Part shown: positions 12,109 through 24,600 of the stretch, in pieces
How the letters are laid out: every line of letters starts with the position of its first letter
Position numbering within the stretch: the stretch's first letter is position 1
Origin: Luzula sylvatica
Taxonomy: Eukaryota > Streptophyta > Magnoliopsida > Poales > Juncaceae
NCBI GenBank assembly: GCA_946800325.1
Contig: OX326960.1
Coordinates: 10,452,893 to 10,516,892, forward strand
Direction: 5' to 3'
Length of the DNA stretch: 64,000 nucleotides
The notes under the pieces: model-generated
What the model saw: the letters and a program-made list of their open reading frames with translations, nothing else
Told to the model about the DNA's origin: nothing
The model's database searches: none
Position numbers and translations under genes: made by a program

Positions 12109-12350
12109 GGGGGCTTCTATCATACACCCATTTTCAAGGATATTTTGAGTAATTATCCATTTATGAATATTTAAGGTAAGATATCAAATATATTTATCAA
12201 TTAATGTTTAACTAAATTGGAATTTTTTGTTGTTCATTTAAACAAAAATCTCCATAAAAGATAAATTTTATGATACACCCTTTTACAAATATAATTAATT
12301 GCTAAAATACCCAAAATACCCTTGTAAAAGGGTGTATGATAGAACTCTCC
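12109..12350. mobile_element. Mutator-like MITE, family 1, copy 1 (242 bp)
   Basis: The terminal inverted repeats are GGGGGCTTCTATCATACACC at the left and, reversed, GGAGAGTTCTATCATACACC at the right. The element is flanked by the perfect 9-bp duplication AAAAAAATT at 12100-12108 and 12351-12359. A 9-bp duplication fits Mutator-like transposition. A second copy of the same length lies at 58563-58804. It is non-coding. Confidence 0.88.
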
Positions 12351-12654
12351 AAAAAAATTATATATATTATAATAATTTATAAGTTAAAAATTATATTGAA
12401 TTATTCATTCTCGGTCTTCTCTATCATTCCCGTCCTTCTATTATTTCATCCTGATTTCGTCGAGGTCTATCTTCACAAAATTGATCGTTGGACATCCGTA
12501 TTATTATTATTATAACAAAAAACAAGTTACGAGGTTCAAAAGATCCACATACCATGTGACTTCATGAATAACTTATCAATGCTTCAAAGTTAAAAAATGA
12601 ATGGATTAAATGTCCATTGAATTGAATATTTATTTTCTTGGAAATTGATGGCAA

Positions 12655-13400
12655 TGTAATACAAAATTTGTGTTATTTCTTTTTTTAGATGCTCGTACTC
12701 TCATTTTCGTTCTCGTGAAAAGCTATGTTAATACAAAATAATATAATACAGAATAATTATATCACAATGAATTATAAATGAAATAAATATTTTGTATGTA
12801 TACTTTAGAATTATTAAAGAAATTTCATGAAAGCTTCATGCTTTTGTTGAAGTCTTCATGCCAATTTCACCACCCTATCATGCAATATTTGCTCATCAAT
12901 TTTCAATAACTTTTAGACCACACATTTGAATAATAATTAATATGACACACACAAAACCTTATTTAAACTCCAACAATTCAATTTGTCAAGTTTAGAATTC
13001 ACATTTTAGTTTTAACGATTCAGTTTAAGATATTTTAGATCCCATTAATAATATCAGATTCAAGGTAAATAAATAATAATATCTAATTAACTATCCTTAA
13101 GAGCCCATATCATTTATCTTATATCTCAAACTAAAAAATAAATTGAAACAGTAATTATAATTATCATACTGATAAAAAAAACTCAATCTACAGATATTAT
13201 TACGCATCCTTATAACCGGCATTAAGAACGACTTTCTTCCTCTTAAGTCATTTTAATATCATTATCCATCATAATCTTAACAAGATTCTCGAAACTCACC
13301 TTCGGTTTCCATCCAAACTCACGTCGAGTCTTGCTCGAGTCTCCTTGCAAAATATCCACCTCACTGCCTCAGCAAGCCGAAAATATCTACAAAATAATTA
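12655..13400 (-). repeat. duplicated GMD 3' region, copy 1
   Basis: This segment matches the region downstream of the intact GMD gene (21470-22260), for example GCTTCATGCTTTTGTTGAAG and CATGCCAATTTCACCA, and includes a dead copy of GMD exon 4. It is a partial duplication of the GMD gene's 3' end. Confidence 0.75.
13203..13388 (-). pseudogene. GMD exon 4 pseudogene fragment
   Basis: The minus strand carries AGATATTTTCGGC and GAGACTCGAGCAAGACTCG as in exon 4 of the intact gene at 22069-22258, preceded by a similar intron end. A short insertion after the first codons (CTGCCTCA near 13360) shifts the frame, and later stops follow. Exons 1-3 are absent. It lies about 8.7 kb from the intact gene on the same strand. 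Confidence 0.85.
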
Positions 13401-13494
13401 AATAATAATTAAAATAACAACTAGAACATTTCCTTTTCATCCATAAATCATGTCTATTTTCGTATAATAATAGTATAATGATGTCATTCTTGAG

Positions 13495-13770
13495 ATATTA
13501 ATTCTCTCATCTGTTTCCAGTGAACTTTCAAACAAAAGTTCTGATTAAAAATTACATAAAGCCCAACACTTCAATTTGTCATTTTGAATTTTTGACGTTT
13601 TAGTTTATTCAGCTTGAGATAACTCCAACAACCACTTTACAAAAAATAAAATAAACAAACCGTTCAAATAAATAATAATATCAGTTTTCGAAATAAGCTC
13701 AAATTATCCTTCATGTTATATCTTATAAAAATATTTATTCATATTGATTGTAATTATTATAAGTTAGAGA
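13495..13770 (-). repeat. further partial copy of the GMD downstream sequence
   Basis: This matches 16030-16300 closely in blocks, for example GACGTTTTAGTTTATTCAG and TATCTTATAAAAATATTTATT. It is the same downstream segment of GMD, without coding sequence. Confidence 0.65.
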
Positions 13771-14154
13771 AGCGGCGGATTTACTAAAAAGAAAAAAACT
13801 GGCTTTTTTGGGCTGAATTGTTTTTGTAGACATTGGGCCAAATGATTGTATAGATTAGGAATTTACAGGCTTTTGATTAGATTGAATAGATAGAAAAGGA
13901 AGGGTATGTATTAACGGGCTGTAAAAACAATATATTTGATGAAATACATAATTATATAATGCTCATAAGTGGGACAATAAAATTTTCTCTAAATATTTTT
14001 AAAAACAAATTATTATTATTATTAGCATGGTAATTTTTTTTACATATAATAAAAAATGAAGTCTCATATGTCATTTATCCATTTAAGTCGAGGAGAATTG
14101 ACGTCACAATATATGATTTATGATTTATGTGTCTCGCAATCAAACAACTGGGCT

Positions 14155-14811
14155 GAGGAATGTCACTGAGTCGGGTAAAACCCGAACCCGCGGATATCCG
14201 ACCCGAACAGGACGGATAATACCCGAAAAAAATATCCGCTGGTCGGATATTACCCAAAAAAATACCCGCTCCAGGTTCGGGTTCGGGTTCGGGTAAAACC
14301 CGAACCCGCGGGTACCTGACCCGAACGGGACAGATAATACCTGAAAAAATACCCGCGGGTCGGATATTATCCGGAAAAAATGCCCGCTCCGGGTTCGGGT
14401 ACGGGGGTAAAATTTTATCCGCGGGTATACCCGAACCCGAAAAAATATCCGAACCCGGACCCGAAAATACCCGAAAATACTCATTGATATGAAAATTTGT
14501 GGTGTTTTATGGATTAATTATTTGTAATATTTGTATTTATAATGCATTTTGTACAAGTTGTTTATTTTATGTATACAAAATTGTTGGTGATTTTACGTAT
14601 TTGAATAATAATTTATAATTTTTTATTTTTAGATTTTGTATTGATTATTTTCGAGTAACGGGTTCGGGTTCGGATATGCCCGTTATCCACGGGTTCGGAT
14701 TCGAATATGATTTTTTACCCGTGGGTATTTTGGGTTAGGGTTCGGGTAATACCTGCGGATTCGGTATGGGGGAGACTTATCCGAACCCGACCCGCCCCGT
14801 TGACATCCCTA
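14155..14811. mobile_element. hAT-like element with GGGTTCGGGT-type repeats
   Basis: The 657-bp element starts GAGGAATGTCAC and ends GTTGACATCCCTA, an imperfect terminal inverted repeat. It is flanked by ACTGGGCT (14147-14154) and ACTAGGCT (14812-14819), an 8-bp duplication with one mismatch. Both ends are filled with CCCGAACCCG/CGGGTTCGGG subterminal repeats. No transposase is present. The open frames read across it are products of the repeat. Confidence 0.8.
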
Positions 14812-14864
14812 ACTAGGCTACGAGTCAATTAATAATTAATACGAGATTTTACCTCTAAGAATAA

Positions 14865-16365
14865 TAGTGACGATGATATCGTTAGTTTTGTATAATAATA
14901 ATAGGGTAATGATATCATTGTTAGTTTCCACCAATATCTCAAATTTGTGTAGTTTTTTTTTGTTTTTTTTTTTTTTTTTTTTGAGATACTCAGTATCTCA
15001 TTCTCGTGAAAAGCTATTGTTAATACACAAACATATAATACAGACTAATTATCTCGTAATAAATTATATGTGAAACAGATACATCTTCAATCTTCAATAG
15101 ATCTACTCTTGAACAGATTGAGATATGTTGACATGTGGGTTTTTTTTTTATTGGGACCCAAATTATACCCAAAAAAATATAATTTGTCTCAAACTCATCA
15201 CAATATCATTAATGAACGAGGTGACAAAATAAAATTTATTAGCATTTCTAATTGACTTAATTAAACATTAATTGACACATTTAATCAACACATCAATAAT
15301 TTATAATATGTTAATATTAGTAAATGTTAATTGACGTGTCAATTCAATTAAACGGTCAATTAAATCGTTCATTGAGTCAATCAATATACTGATCAACCTA
15401 CTTAATTCTCTTTTGCGCCTCATCAAGAATGTTATTTTTTTGTTATTAGGGCTCTATATATAAGTCTCCTATGAAACAATAACTCAATTGTTAATTTTAT
15501 ATGGTATAATTTACAACTGTGTTTTTTATTTTAAAAAATTTGATATTTTTTATGTTAATGAATGACATTTTAAATATATATTTATGTTTTATGTGTATTA
15601 TTCACGATTTTCTTTGATTTGTTTGGAAATATTAATTTTATTTCAATTATAATATGTTCTATTTTATTTATTTTGTGTGAATTTATAATGATGAATCAAT
15701 TTCATGGACTCATATTAATTGTAATGTATATATGAAAATTTATTAATTATAATTCATTTATTGACAAAATATTTGCAAACATATCATAATTACATAATTG
15801 AGTTTAAACGTACCCGCACAAATCTTATTTAAACAAATTATACACAAACATATAAAAAAAATGTATGGAAGCCCGCACAACTGTTGCGCGGGCTATTGCA
15901 AGTAGTATTCAAACTTAGAAAGTTATATAACGACGAGAAATCACATGAAAGCTTCATGCTTTTGTTGCTGTCCTCTGGCCAATTCCACCAGCTCGTCATG
16001 CAAAATTTGCTCATTTGTTGTCACCAACTTTCATTCGAACCAAAAGTTCGAATGAAAATCCATCAATGCCAACACTTGAATTTGTCAATTTAGAATTGAC
16101 GTTTTAGTTTATTCAGTTTGAGGCAACTTCAACAGCCATGAGGCCGAAAAAAATATAATAAACAAACCATTTACCATTCAAAGAAATAATAATATCAGGT
16201 TTCGCAATAAGCTCAACTTAACTATCAAATCCTAAAGACCCATCTTATAAAAATATTTATTAATATTAATTATAATTGTTATTAGCATCGTAATAAGAAA
16301 GTACTTGTTAATCTCTATAACTGTCATCATGAGCACTTTCTATGAGAATAGCAAGATTCGAGAAC
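14865..16365 (-). repeat. duplicated GMD 3' region, copy 2, interrupted
   Basis: 14865-15075 and 15904-16335 together match 21480-22110 downstream of GMD. The intervening 15076-15903 is foreign and ends in a Helitron-like terminus. Near 16335-16365 a tiny relic of exon 4 remains (GAGCACTTTCT, then AAGATTCGAGAA). Confidence 0.7.
15872..15903 (+). mobile_element. Helitron-like 3' terminus of an insertion
   Basis: A strong hairpin, GCCCGC...GCGGGC with CAAC/GTTG inside it, is followed after a short gap by AGTAGT. The right edge coincides with the point where paralogy to the GMD downstream region resumes, which supports an inserted element ending here. Its 5' end lies somewhere in 15076-15460 and is not resolved. 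Confidence 0.6.
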
Positions 16366-17644
16366 CGCAATAACTAGCATTTCATGATGTATATGACATA
16401 TAGTTTTTTTAAATTATTATATATTAAAAAATATTTATAGTGATTTTAAGTTAATAAAATAATAAAATAATACAAAAATATGTTTATTAAATTTAAAAAT
16501 GAAAAATAGATGAGTATTTTGGTCCAAAAAAATTGTAATATCATGAAATATTCCTATAAAGGAGGTAATTAAAAAGAAAATCTTGTATGTATGGGTTTTT
16601 TTGGAGTTTCTCAAAAGTTAGGAGGTTTTTTGCAAATTCAAGAAAAGTTAGGGGGTTATTTGAAAATTTTCCAATAATAAATGAATTAAATGTTAAGTTG
16701 CAATCGAATTAATTATGTGGTAAATCACATTGATCGGGTGATAAATCAAATTATTAAAAAATAATTTTGTTTATTTAGTTTTGTTATATATTTAATTTTA
16801 CATTTGATAAGTCATATTTATTTGAACAATTTTTTTTGTTTTATCTTTAATTTTTTTAAAGTAAAGTATTTCATTTATATTTTGCATATTTTTGAGTAAT
16901 TTTTATTTTTACGATAGTTTCCAAATTTATAAATTTAAATTTGATTAATTATGGAGGGTGGTAAATAAAATTATTAGAAATATAGAATAGATTAATGATG
17001 TGTGAAACTATAAAATAAGTTCCCCTCTTGTAAAATATAGAATTACAAAAATTAAATATTCACGATTTATCATGAATATTTAATCCGACTGTCAACACAA
17101 CAATCAATTGGATTCTAAAGAAATAAGTATGACCACTCAAATAGATAATAATATCGTCGATATCCTTACAGAGTCACAGACTCGACGCAACGATCGAAGA
17201 TTAAGTATATTCAGTTTTAGTTTAGGCTCTGTTAGCAAGACAATATAAAGTGGACAATTTTGATAGTTTATATCTTTATGATGCCATACTAATTCGATAA
17301 ATTTGGTAATAACTGAGAAAACGAATAAATATTGAATCAACCGTTTAAACTATAATAATATCAAGATTTTAACACAAATTAATCAACATGCTCGATATCA
17401 TACTTTTCATCTAATTTTAGATTAATTTTCTAGCTAAAATAAAAATAACTTTTCAAATAATATTAAAATATTGAAACAGTAATCACCGTAGTTTGAAAAA
17501 TATGTACGGATCCTATCTACAGGTGTAAACCCAGTATATTTATTTTCCTTCAGTAAACCTTCTCGATCTTCAAATTAACCATTAGTTTTCAATTCTGTTC
17601 TAATTCGCTACATTCAACTCTTCTCACATCAAATCTTACTAGAA
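16366..17644. other. AT-rich intergenic sequence
   Basis: No gene was recognised. 16595-16670 has two related GTTAGGRGGTT-type segments, probably a fragment of a dispersed repeat. Confidence 0.5.
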
Positions 17645-19099
17645 CTAGTAAAATACCCGCGACTTCGCTGCGGTGTTTGTAATTGTTTCAACACTTCTAA
17701 CGGCTATTAAATCGATATAATTATTTCAACCAGCTTTAAAATGAAGCAACGAATCTTTGTTTTTAAGTATGTTTCTTTCAACTAATAAAATAACCGAATA
17801 CATTTTAATAAAAATGCAATTGGAAATGAAGTATTTTTTTTTTCTTAGACAACTTTTTTTTCATGTGTTTGTTTTAAACTTCTTTTATAGTATTATTGTA
17901 GTTGTTTCTCATAGAGTATAATACCGCTCATTTTGTGGTTATTACTGTTTATACAATTTTTTTGTAATACTTGTTGTTTTACTTTTTTTTTATAATATTG
18001 TTATATTTGTTGATGGAAAGTATAATATTGTTTTACAATTTTTTGCCATTTGTGTTGTTATTTTTTTTTGTAAAGCGTGTTTTACAAATTTTAGTGTGTT
18101 GTTTTTTGGTAGTTTATGTAAATATTTGTCCCGCTAAAATTGAGTATTCATATTTTGATATAAGGTATGCTAAGAATTTTTCATATTTTTTTCCATGTAG
18201 CTTAAATAGAAAATCTAATTTGTAAATAAATTTGTAGCTTAAATAGAAGATCTAATTTTAGTGTGTTATGTATATCGTTTATAAGATTAAAACATACAAC
18301 AACGTTCCATTTTCATTTAATTTCAAATTCAAATTGATTTGAAACATCATGATCTCAAAATACGTGGAGTTACTCTGATTCTGACAATCTTATGGCAAAT
18401 AAGACCTGAAAATTATTTACAAAAATGTGAGACATTTTGATTAAAAAAGATGACACTGAAAATATGATGTCTTATATAAAAATGTTATTTGAAAATAATG
18501 AAACATTTTGTTTAGATGGTGCATGTTTGCTATATACCAAAATACCAGTCACCAGATTCAACCATACCATAAATAACATAACATCACTAATTTGGGGAAA
18601 AACATGAAAATATAAGGGGCTAAAAGAAAACTAATGTAAAATTAAAATGAGAATTTAGATCTACCGATATGAGATATAGAATATAACATTCGATTCCGGC
18701 ACACCCTTTTCCAGTAAGAGAAATGTAGCTTGAATTGCTCAATTTCTTATTTAAAGAAATAAAATAGATCAAATAATTTGTTGAAAAGTCCAAAAGTCTA
18801 GACTACGCTTTTTAAATTCTTCATTTCATGTAAGGTTTAGGGGTATTTGTGATATTTTATATAGCATATAGGGATATCCATCGTATTTCTTATTTTTGGA
18901 AGGGTATATATGATATTCTAATATTTGAAGGGTAAATCTGACATTTTGGACTATTACCATTAGAAGGCAAATTCCCTTTTTCAGCAAATTTCCAATGAAG
19001 TCCCTGCATTATCTCAAAATTGCAAAAGGCCCCTGACCTAAGAGTCGAGTTGTCCCTGCATTATCTCAAAATAACCTTTAGTAATAAGAAATCTCATAA

Positions 19100-19850
19100 A
19101 AAGATAAGCTTAGCTTTCAAATTAGAAAAATAGTCGTTTGAAATCTAAAATTACAAAAAACAGCCCTAAAATTTCACAAATATTCTTGTACAATTTGAAA
19201 ATACCAAATATACCCCTCTAAAAGCTGAAAATTTCAAAATACCATTATAATACATGAGAATACAAAATATACCTCTCGAAATTCTGAAAATTTCAAAAAT
19301 ACCTTACTAAAATATGAAATATGAAAAATTCAAATATAACGTCATTAAACCTGAAAATTTGTATACAACCTTCTAAAATATGAAAATTACAGAAAAATCC
19401 TCATAAAACCAGAAAATATCGAACACTCTTCAAAAACATGAAAATTAAAAAAAAATGGTAAACCTGAAAATATCTAATACACCCTTATACAAGCAGGAAT
19501 ACTGTTGTACAATCCGAAAATATCAAATATACTCTTGTACCAACTTTCCAAAATATTTAAATATCAAAAATACCTCTCTAAAAGCAGAAATTTTAAAAAA
19601 ATACCTTCATATTAACTGCAAATATCAAATACACCTCTCCATAACCTGAAAAATTCAAAAATACCCATATAAAATTTGAATATATGAAATGTACTCTTTA
19701 AAATAAGAAATTCCAAAAATAACCTTATAAAACCTGGAAATATGGAATACCCCCCTCGAAAATATGAGAATTTGAAAAAAACATTGTAAAACCTGAAAAT
19801 ATGAAATAGAGACCCTTCTAAATTCTGAAAATTTTAAAAGAAGACGCACC
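19100..19850. repeat. degenerate tandem repeat inside the Helitron
   Basis: Many imperfect copies of a short unit like CCTGAAAATATCAAATAYACC follow one another, with a period of roughly 40-50 bases. The period is irregular and no frame is conserved. Confidence 0.75.
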
Positions 19851-20413
19851 AAGAGAATTGTAAATCTACACCATCCGATATCACATCATCGAATCCCGAG
19901 AAAATTGCAGAGCCAAGGCATCCTTCAGAGTAGATCCTCTTTACCTGTTATTTCTGTTACACCACAAAATGATAAAGAGAATTAGTTTCCATCTTATATA
20001 AATTGCCTAAAAATAGGAAAATTGTTTCTTTCCATATTAGTCATATAAAATAATTTAACACAAATAATTCAAATTCACACCTACAATAATTTTAATTAAT
20101 CATTTAAAATAAACAAAAAATTAAAAGAAATGAATTCATTAAAGTGAACAGTAATGGATACAGAAATAAACTTGCTTTGTCACCTCATTAAAGCGAAAAT
20201 ATGGCTTCAAGAAATCAATGATTCTTCCATTATATTTTGAAACTTAGAAAGGGCAAAATAGTAATTATCCTCTTTCCTCAGCAAGCAAGGCTTAAACGTA
20301 CATGGCGGCATTTATTTTCAAGCAACTCTTTTCAATGATGTATTATTCATTCACACAACAAGTTCTTAAGCAAATATGTTTATAAATGTAAATGTAAATT
20401 ATGCAAAACAAAC

Positions 20414-20563
20414 CTTGTACTCTTCGCAATTCACGCAATAGTGCTCCTCATAATCGGCTCGATAAATATCACCAATATTCAGTACTTGAGCATAAAAGTA
20501 ACTGACAATTGCTTCATACTTGGGATCAGTTGTGTGACTGAATCTATCATATTCAATTTGTAA
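20414..20563 (-). pseudogene. captured exon of methionyl-tRNA synthetase
   Basis: The 150-nt exon has 50 codons without a stop. A TTTGCAG acceptor precedes it and an AAG|GTTTG donor follows. The translation contains EYDRFSHTTDP, YEAIVSYFYAQVLNIGDIYR and ADYEEHYCVNCEEYK. This is the catalytic-domain stretch of bacterial/organellar-type methionyl-tRNA synthetase leading into the CVNCEEYK metal-binding region. No other MetRS exon was found, so it is an isolated fragment. It lies inside the Helitron at 17645-21293, consistent with gene capture. The family reading is strong; loss of function is inferred from its isolation. Confidence 0.85.
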
Positions 20564-20659
20564 CTGCAAATAAGTCCCGAAAGAAGTACACCAGTAACAG
20601 TAAAATCATTAAGAACATAAAATAAATTGATTAAATCGATCAAAATAAAAAGTACTTAT

Positions 20660-20821
20660 AGCGTCAGCGTCAGACCAGAGTGTACGATAAGCTTTTGAAA
20701 TAACGGATGGAATCAAACCTGACAAAGGAGTACGTAGATTTTCCTGAGGAGGCGCGAGAGACAGAGAACTCCAAAGGGATGAGGCACGAGAAATCCAGCC
20801 ATCGTATTGATCAGTGGAGAT
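20660..20821 (-). pseudogene. captured exon of an unidentified gene
   Basis: The 162-nt stretch is 54 codons without a stop, reading ISTDQYDGWISRASSLW, then SLSLAPPQENLRTPLSGLIP and AYRTLWSDADA. A TTGTAG acceptor precedes it. The donor position reads ATAAGT, as if a GTAAGT donor had lost its G. Composition looks coding. I do not recognise the family. It lies just upstream of the MetRS exon on the same strand, but the two do not look like parts of one known gene. Confidence 0.6.
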
Positions 20822-21469
20822 CTACAATTTAGAAAGAATAGATGGATAGAATCTTACTGGTAGTTTTGGCCTTTTAAAGTGGATCACATGGAATCAGCCT
20901 TGTGCTGTTGCGTTAGAAACTATCGTCTCGCTGAGGCGAGGCGCATGCGTTCGAGAAGCATGGCGTTGCGATTTAGAGCGACGAGGGACACGGAGAACCG
21001 CAAATGCTCAAGGCGTCGGTCGATTAATGCACAGATGCAGGCGCAGTGTTTTGTTTTTGTCTTTCAAAAGCATCCATTAGAGAGGGAGGGGAGATGTGCG
21101 TCGATTGAGAGAAGAGAGGCATCCATTAGAAGGGTTGAGGTGTGAAAAGATATGAGTGGGTACAGGTACAGTACAATGAAGAGGCGCACCGAATTAAGAG
21201 GTGTCTATTACCATGATTAGATTAAGTAATTAGTGGAATAAAAATTTGACGTGTTAGGATGCAGAAACAGGTTTATAAAATATAATAGTAGGATTAATTC
21301 TTTTTCAGACGGTTTAAATTCACAAGCCAAAATTATCTAAGCAAAGTCGCTTCATGAAAAAATCAAACATTTAGCGTTCAAATTTTGAAAATAAAATAGG
21401 AATAATCAAAAGTCAAAAGATAAAATTAAAACCTTTAATCAGACATGCTCCAAAGAAAACAAACATCGT

Positions 21470-22068
21470 TGTTAGTTTGCACCAATATCTCAATTTCTTA
21501 GTTTGTCTTTTTTTTTTAGATGCTTGCATTCTCATTCTCGTAAAAAGCTATTAATAATTATTAATACACGATAATATAAAGTACAAACAATTATTTATAA
21601 ACTTAGAAGGCTACATAATGAAATAAAAATAAATTTCATCAAATCTTCGTGCTTTTGTTGAAGTCTTCATGCCAATTTCACCAACGCATCATGCAATATT
21701 TGTTGGAGCAAAATATTAAAAACTCAGAATTATTATCAATAGTAATTAATAACATTGGTTTTTATTTCGGAAATAATATTATAAAACATTTTATCGTAGC
21801 TAATTGTATATGTATTAAACATTTAAATATTACAATTTAAGATGTTTTATTCTTTATCAATATTCGAATATACCAGTTTATCGTAGTTTTCAGTAGATTT
21901 TAAACCACAAATTTTGAATAAAAACAATAATATCAAGTTCCGTAATAAAAACATCCTTCATCTTATATCTCGTTAAAAAAATTAAAAAAAAAAATTAATT
22001 AAAAACGAAACAGAATTATAAGTATAATGATTGATTATCATAATGATAAAAACATTCTTAAACCCAGT
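21470..22068 (-). repeat. GMD 3' flank, parent of the duplicated copies
   Basis: This is the downstream flank (and probably the 3' UTR) of the intact GMD gene. It is the counterpart of the copies at 12655-13203, 13495-13770 and 14865-16335. Confidence 0.7.
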
Positions 22069-23428
<1,360 letters not shown>

Positions 23429-24600
23429 TGGCTTCGAGTCAGAGAGAGAGAGAGGAAGAGAGAAATAAGGGGGAGAAGAGAGGTTTAGATCTGAATGAGA
23501 AAGACAAACAAAAGAGGGGTAAATATAGGCCTAAACTTTTCTTAATCAGGTATTTACGGGCATAATAACATTGTTATCTATTTTTGGGGTAGAAAACATA
23601 GTTTTATTTCATTTTTTCTTTTTTCAGTTTTCAGAATTTTTATATATTTCTATTATTAGTTAATTATTGTTTTTATTTTTGCAAAAAAAATAAAAAAATA
23701 TTTTTTTTATTTAATAAAATCTGGCCGTTGATATACAGTACATTTGCAAGGCGCAATGAATTGTGTAACAGTATATATTACGAATGTAATATCTGATTTA
23801 GTGATTTGTACATTGAATTCTTATGAAAAACAATGAATCTTATACTCATTTTTGCCCCTAATTAATAAAATATTACATATTTGTAAATTTTTAATTAACA
23901 AACTACAATAATTATTTTCATTAAGATAGTAGGGTATTATTTTTTCCACTAAATTGGTGAAATTGAATTAAACATTTTTTTTGTTATTTTATAACATGAT
24001 ATTAATAAGAAAAAATATCAGATGGCATATTGGAGATGCATATCATTTTGACCTTGATCTTAATTACCGTCGAAAGACTAAATTGACTGTAATTAAACAC
24101 TTCTGTTTACTAGGTCGAATCCAACGGAATAACCAAGGTAATTTGATCTTCTGTATTTTAACTCTATGTATCTGTACATGTAAAAGTACATCTCATTATT
24201 ATTTTATGCATGTTATCTCATAAGCAAGACAATATATATATATAAACATACATAGAAGATCTTAATAAGCTTTGAAGAAAGAGAATGCACCGTCAGTGTC
24301 GAAACTTATTCTCAATATCCCCTCCATTTATTAAAACTGGAGTCGACAATTACTAGCTTTTTTTAAAAGTAAGACGACAAATAATTCAGCGAGTGTCTCG
24401 TTTCAATAAACTCGAGAAGACAATGTGTCCGTTGAACATGATGTACGGAAATTTCGTAAACCCATAACCGTGTTTACTGAGGCTAATAAAAATACAGTAC
24501 AAGTCTACGGTTGTTCACATATCGATGTAAGAGCTGAAGAGGTAGAATTCTGTTGGCTCTTTTACTTGGTTTTTTTTGTATATGACATTAAAAAAGCTCA
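23429..24600. other. GMD upstream region and AT-rich intergenic sequence
   Basis: 23429-23530 is purine-rich on the plus strand, i.e. a pyrimidine-rich leader for GMD, with a weak TATA-like TATATTTA near 23522 on the minus strand. Beyond that I see no gene. Confidence 0.5.

Larger units (their letters stand above)
17645..21293 (-). mobile_element. 3.65-kb Helitron carrying captured gene exons
   Basis: On the minus strand the element begins TCCTACTATTATATTTTATA (from 21293) and ends with a CCGCAGCGAAGTCGCGG hairpin, then GTATTTTACTAG (to 17645). The flanking bases are A at the 5' side and T at the 3' side, the A^T target typical of Helitrons, without target duplication. TC at the 5' end, a GC-rich hairpin and CTRR at the 3' end are the diagnostic features. 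No Rep/helicase is encoded, so it is non-autonomous. It carries two exon-like fragments (20414-20563 and 20660-20821), both on the element's own strand, and a GC-richer 5' part (20880-21150). Confidence 0.85.

Noticed and set aside
13203..13388. Second GMD gene
   Set aside because: Only exon 4 is present, with a frameshift and no upstream exons.
14140..14484. 114-codon open frame on the minus strand rich in Arg, Phe and Pro
   Set aside because: It is a translation of the CCCGAACCCG subterminal repeats of the hAT-like element.
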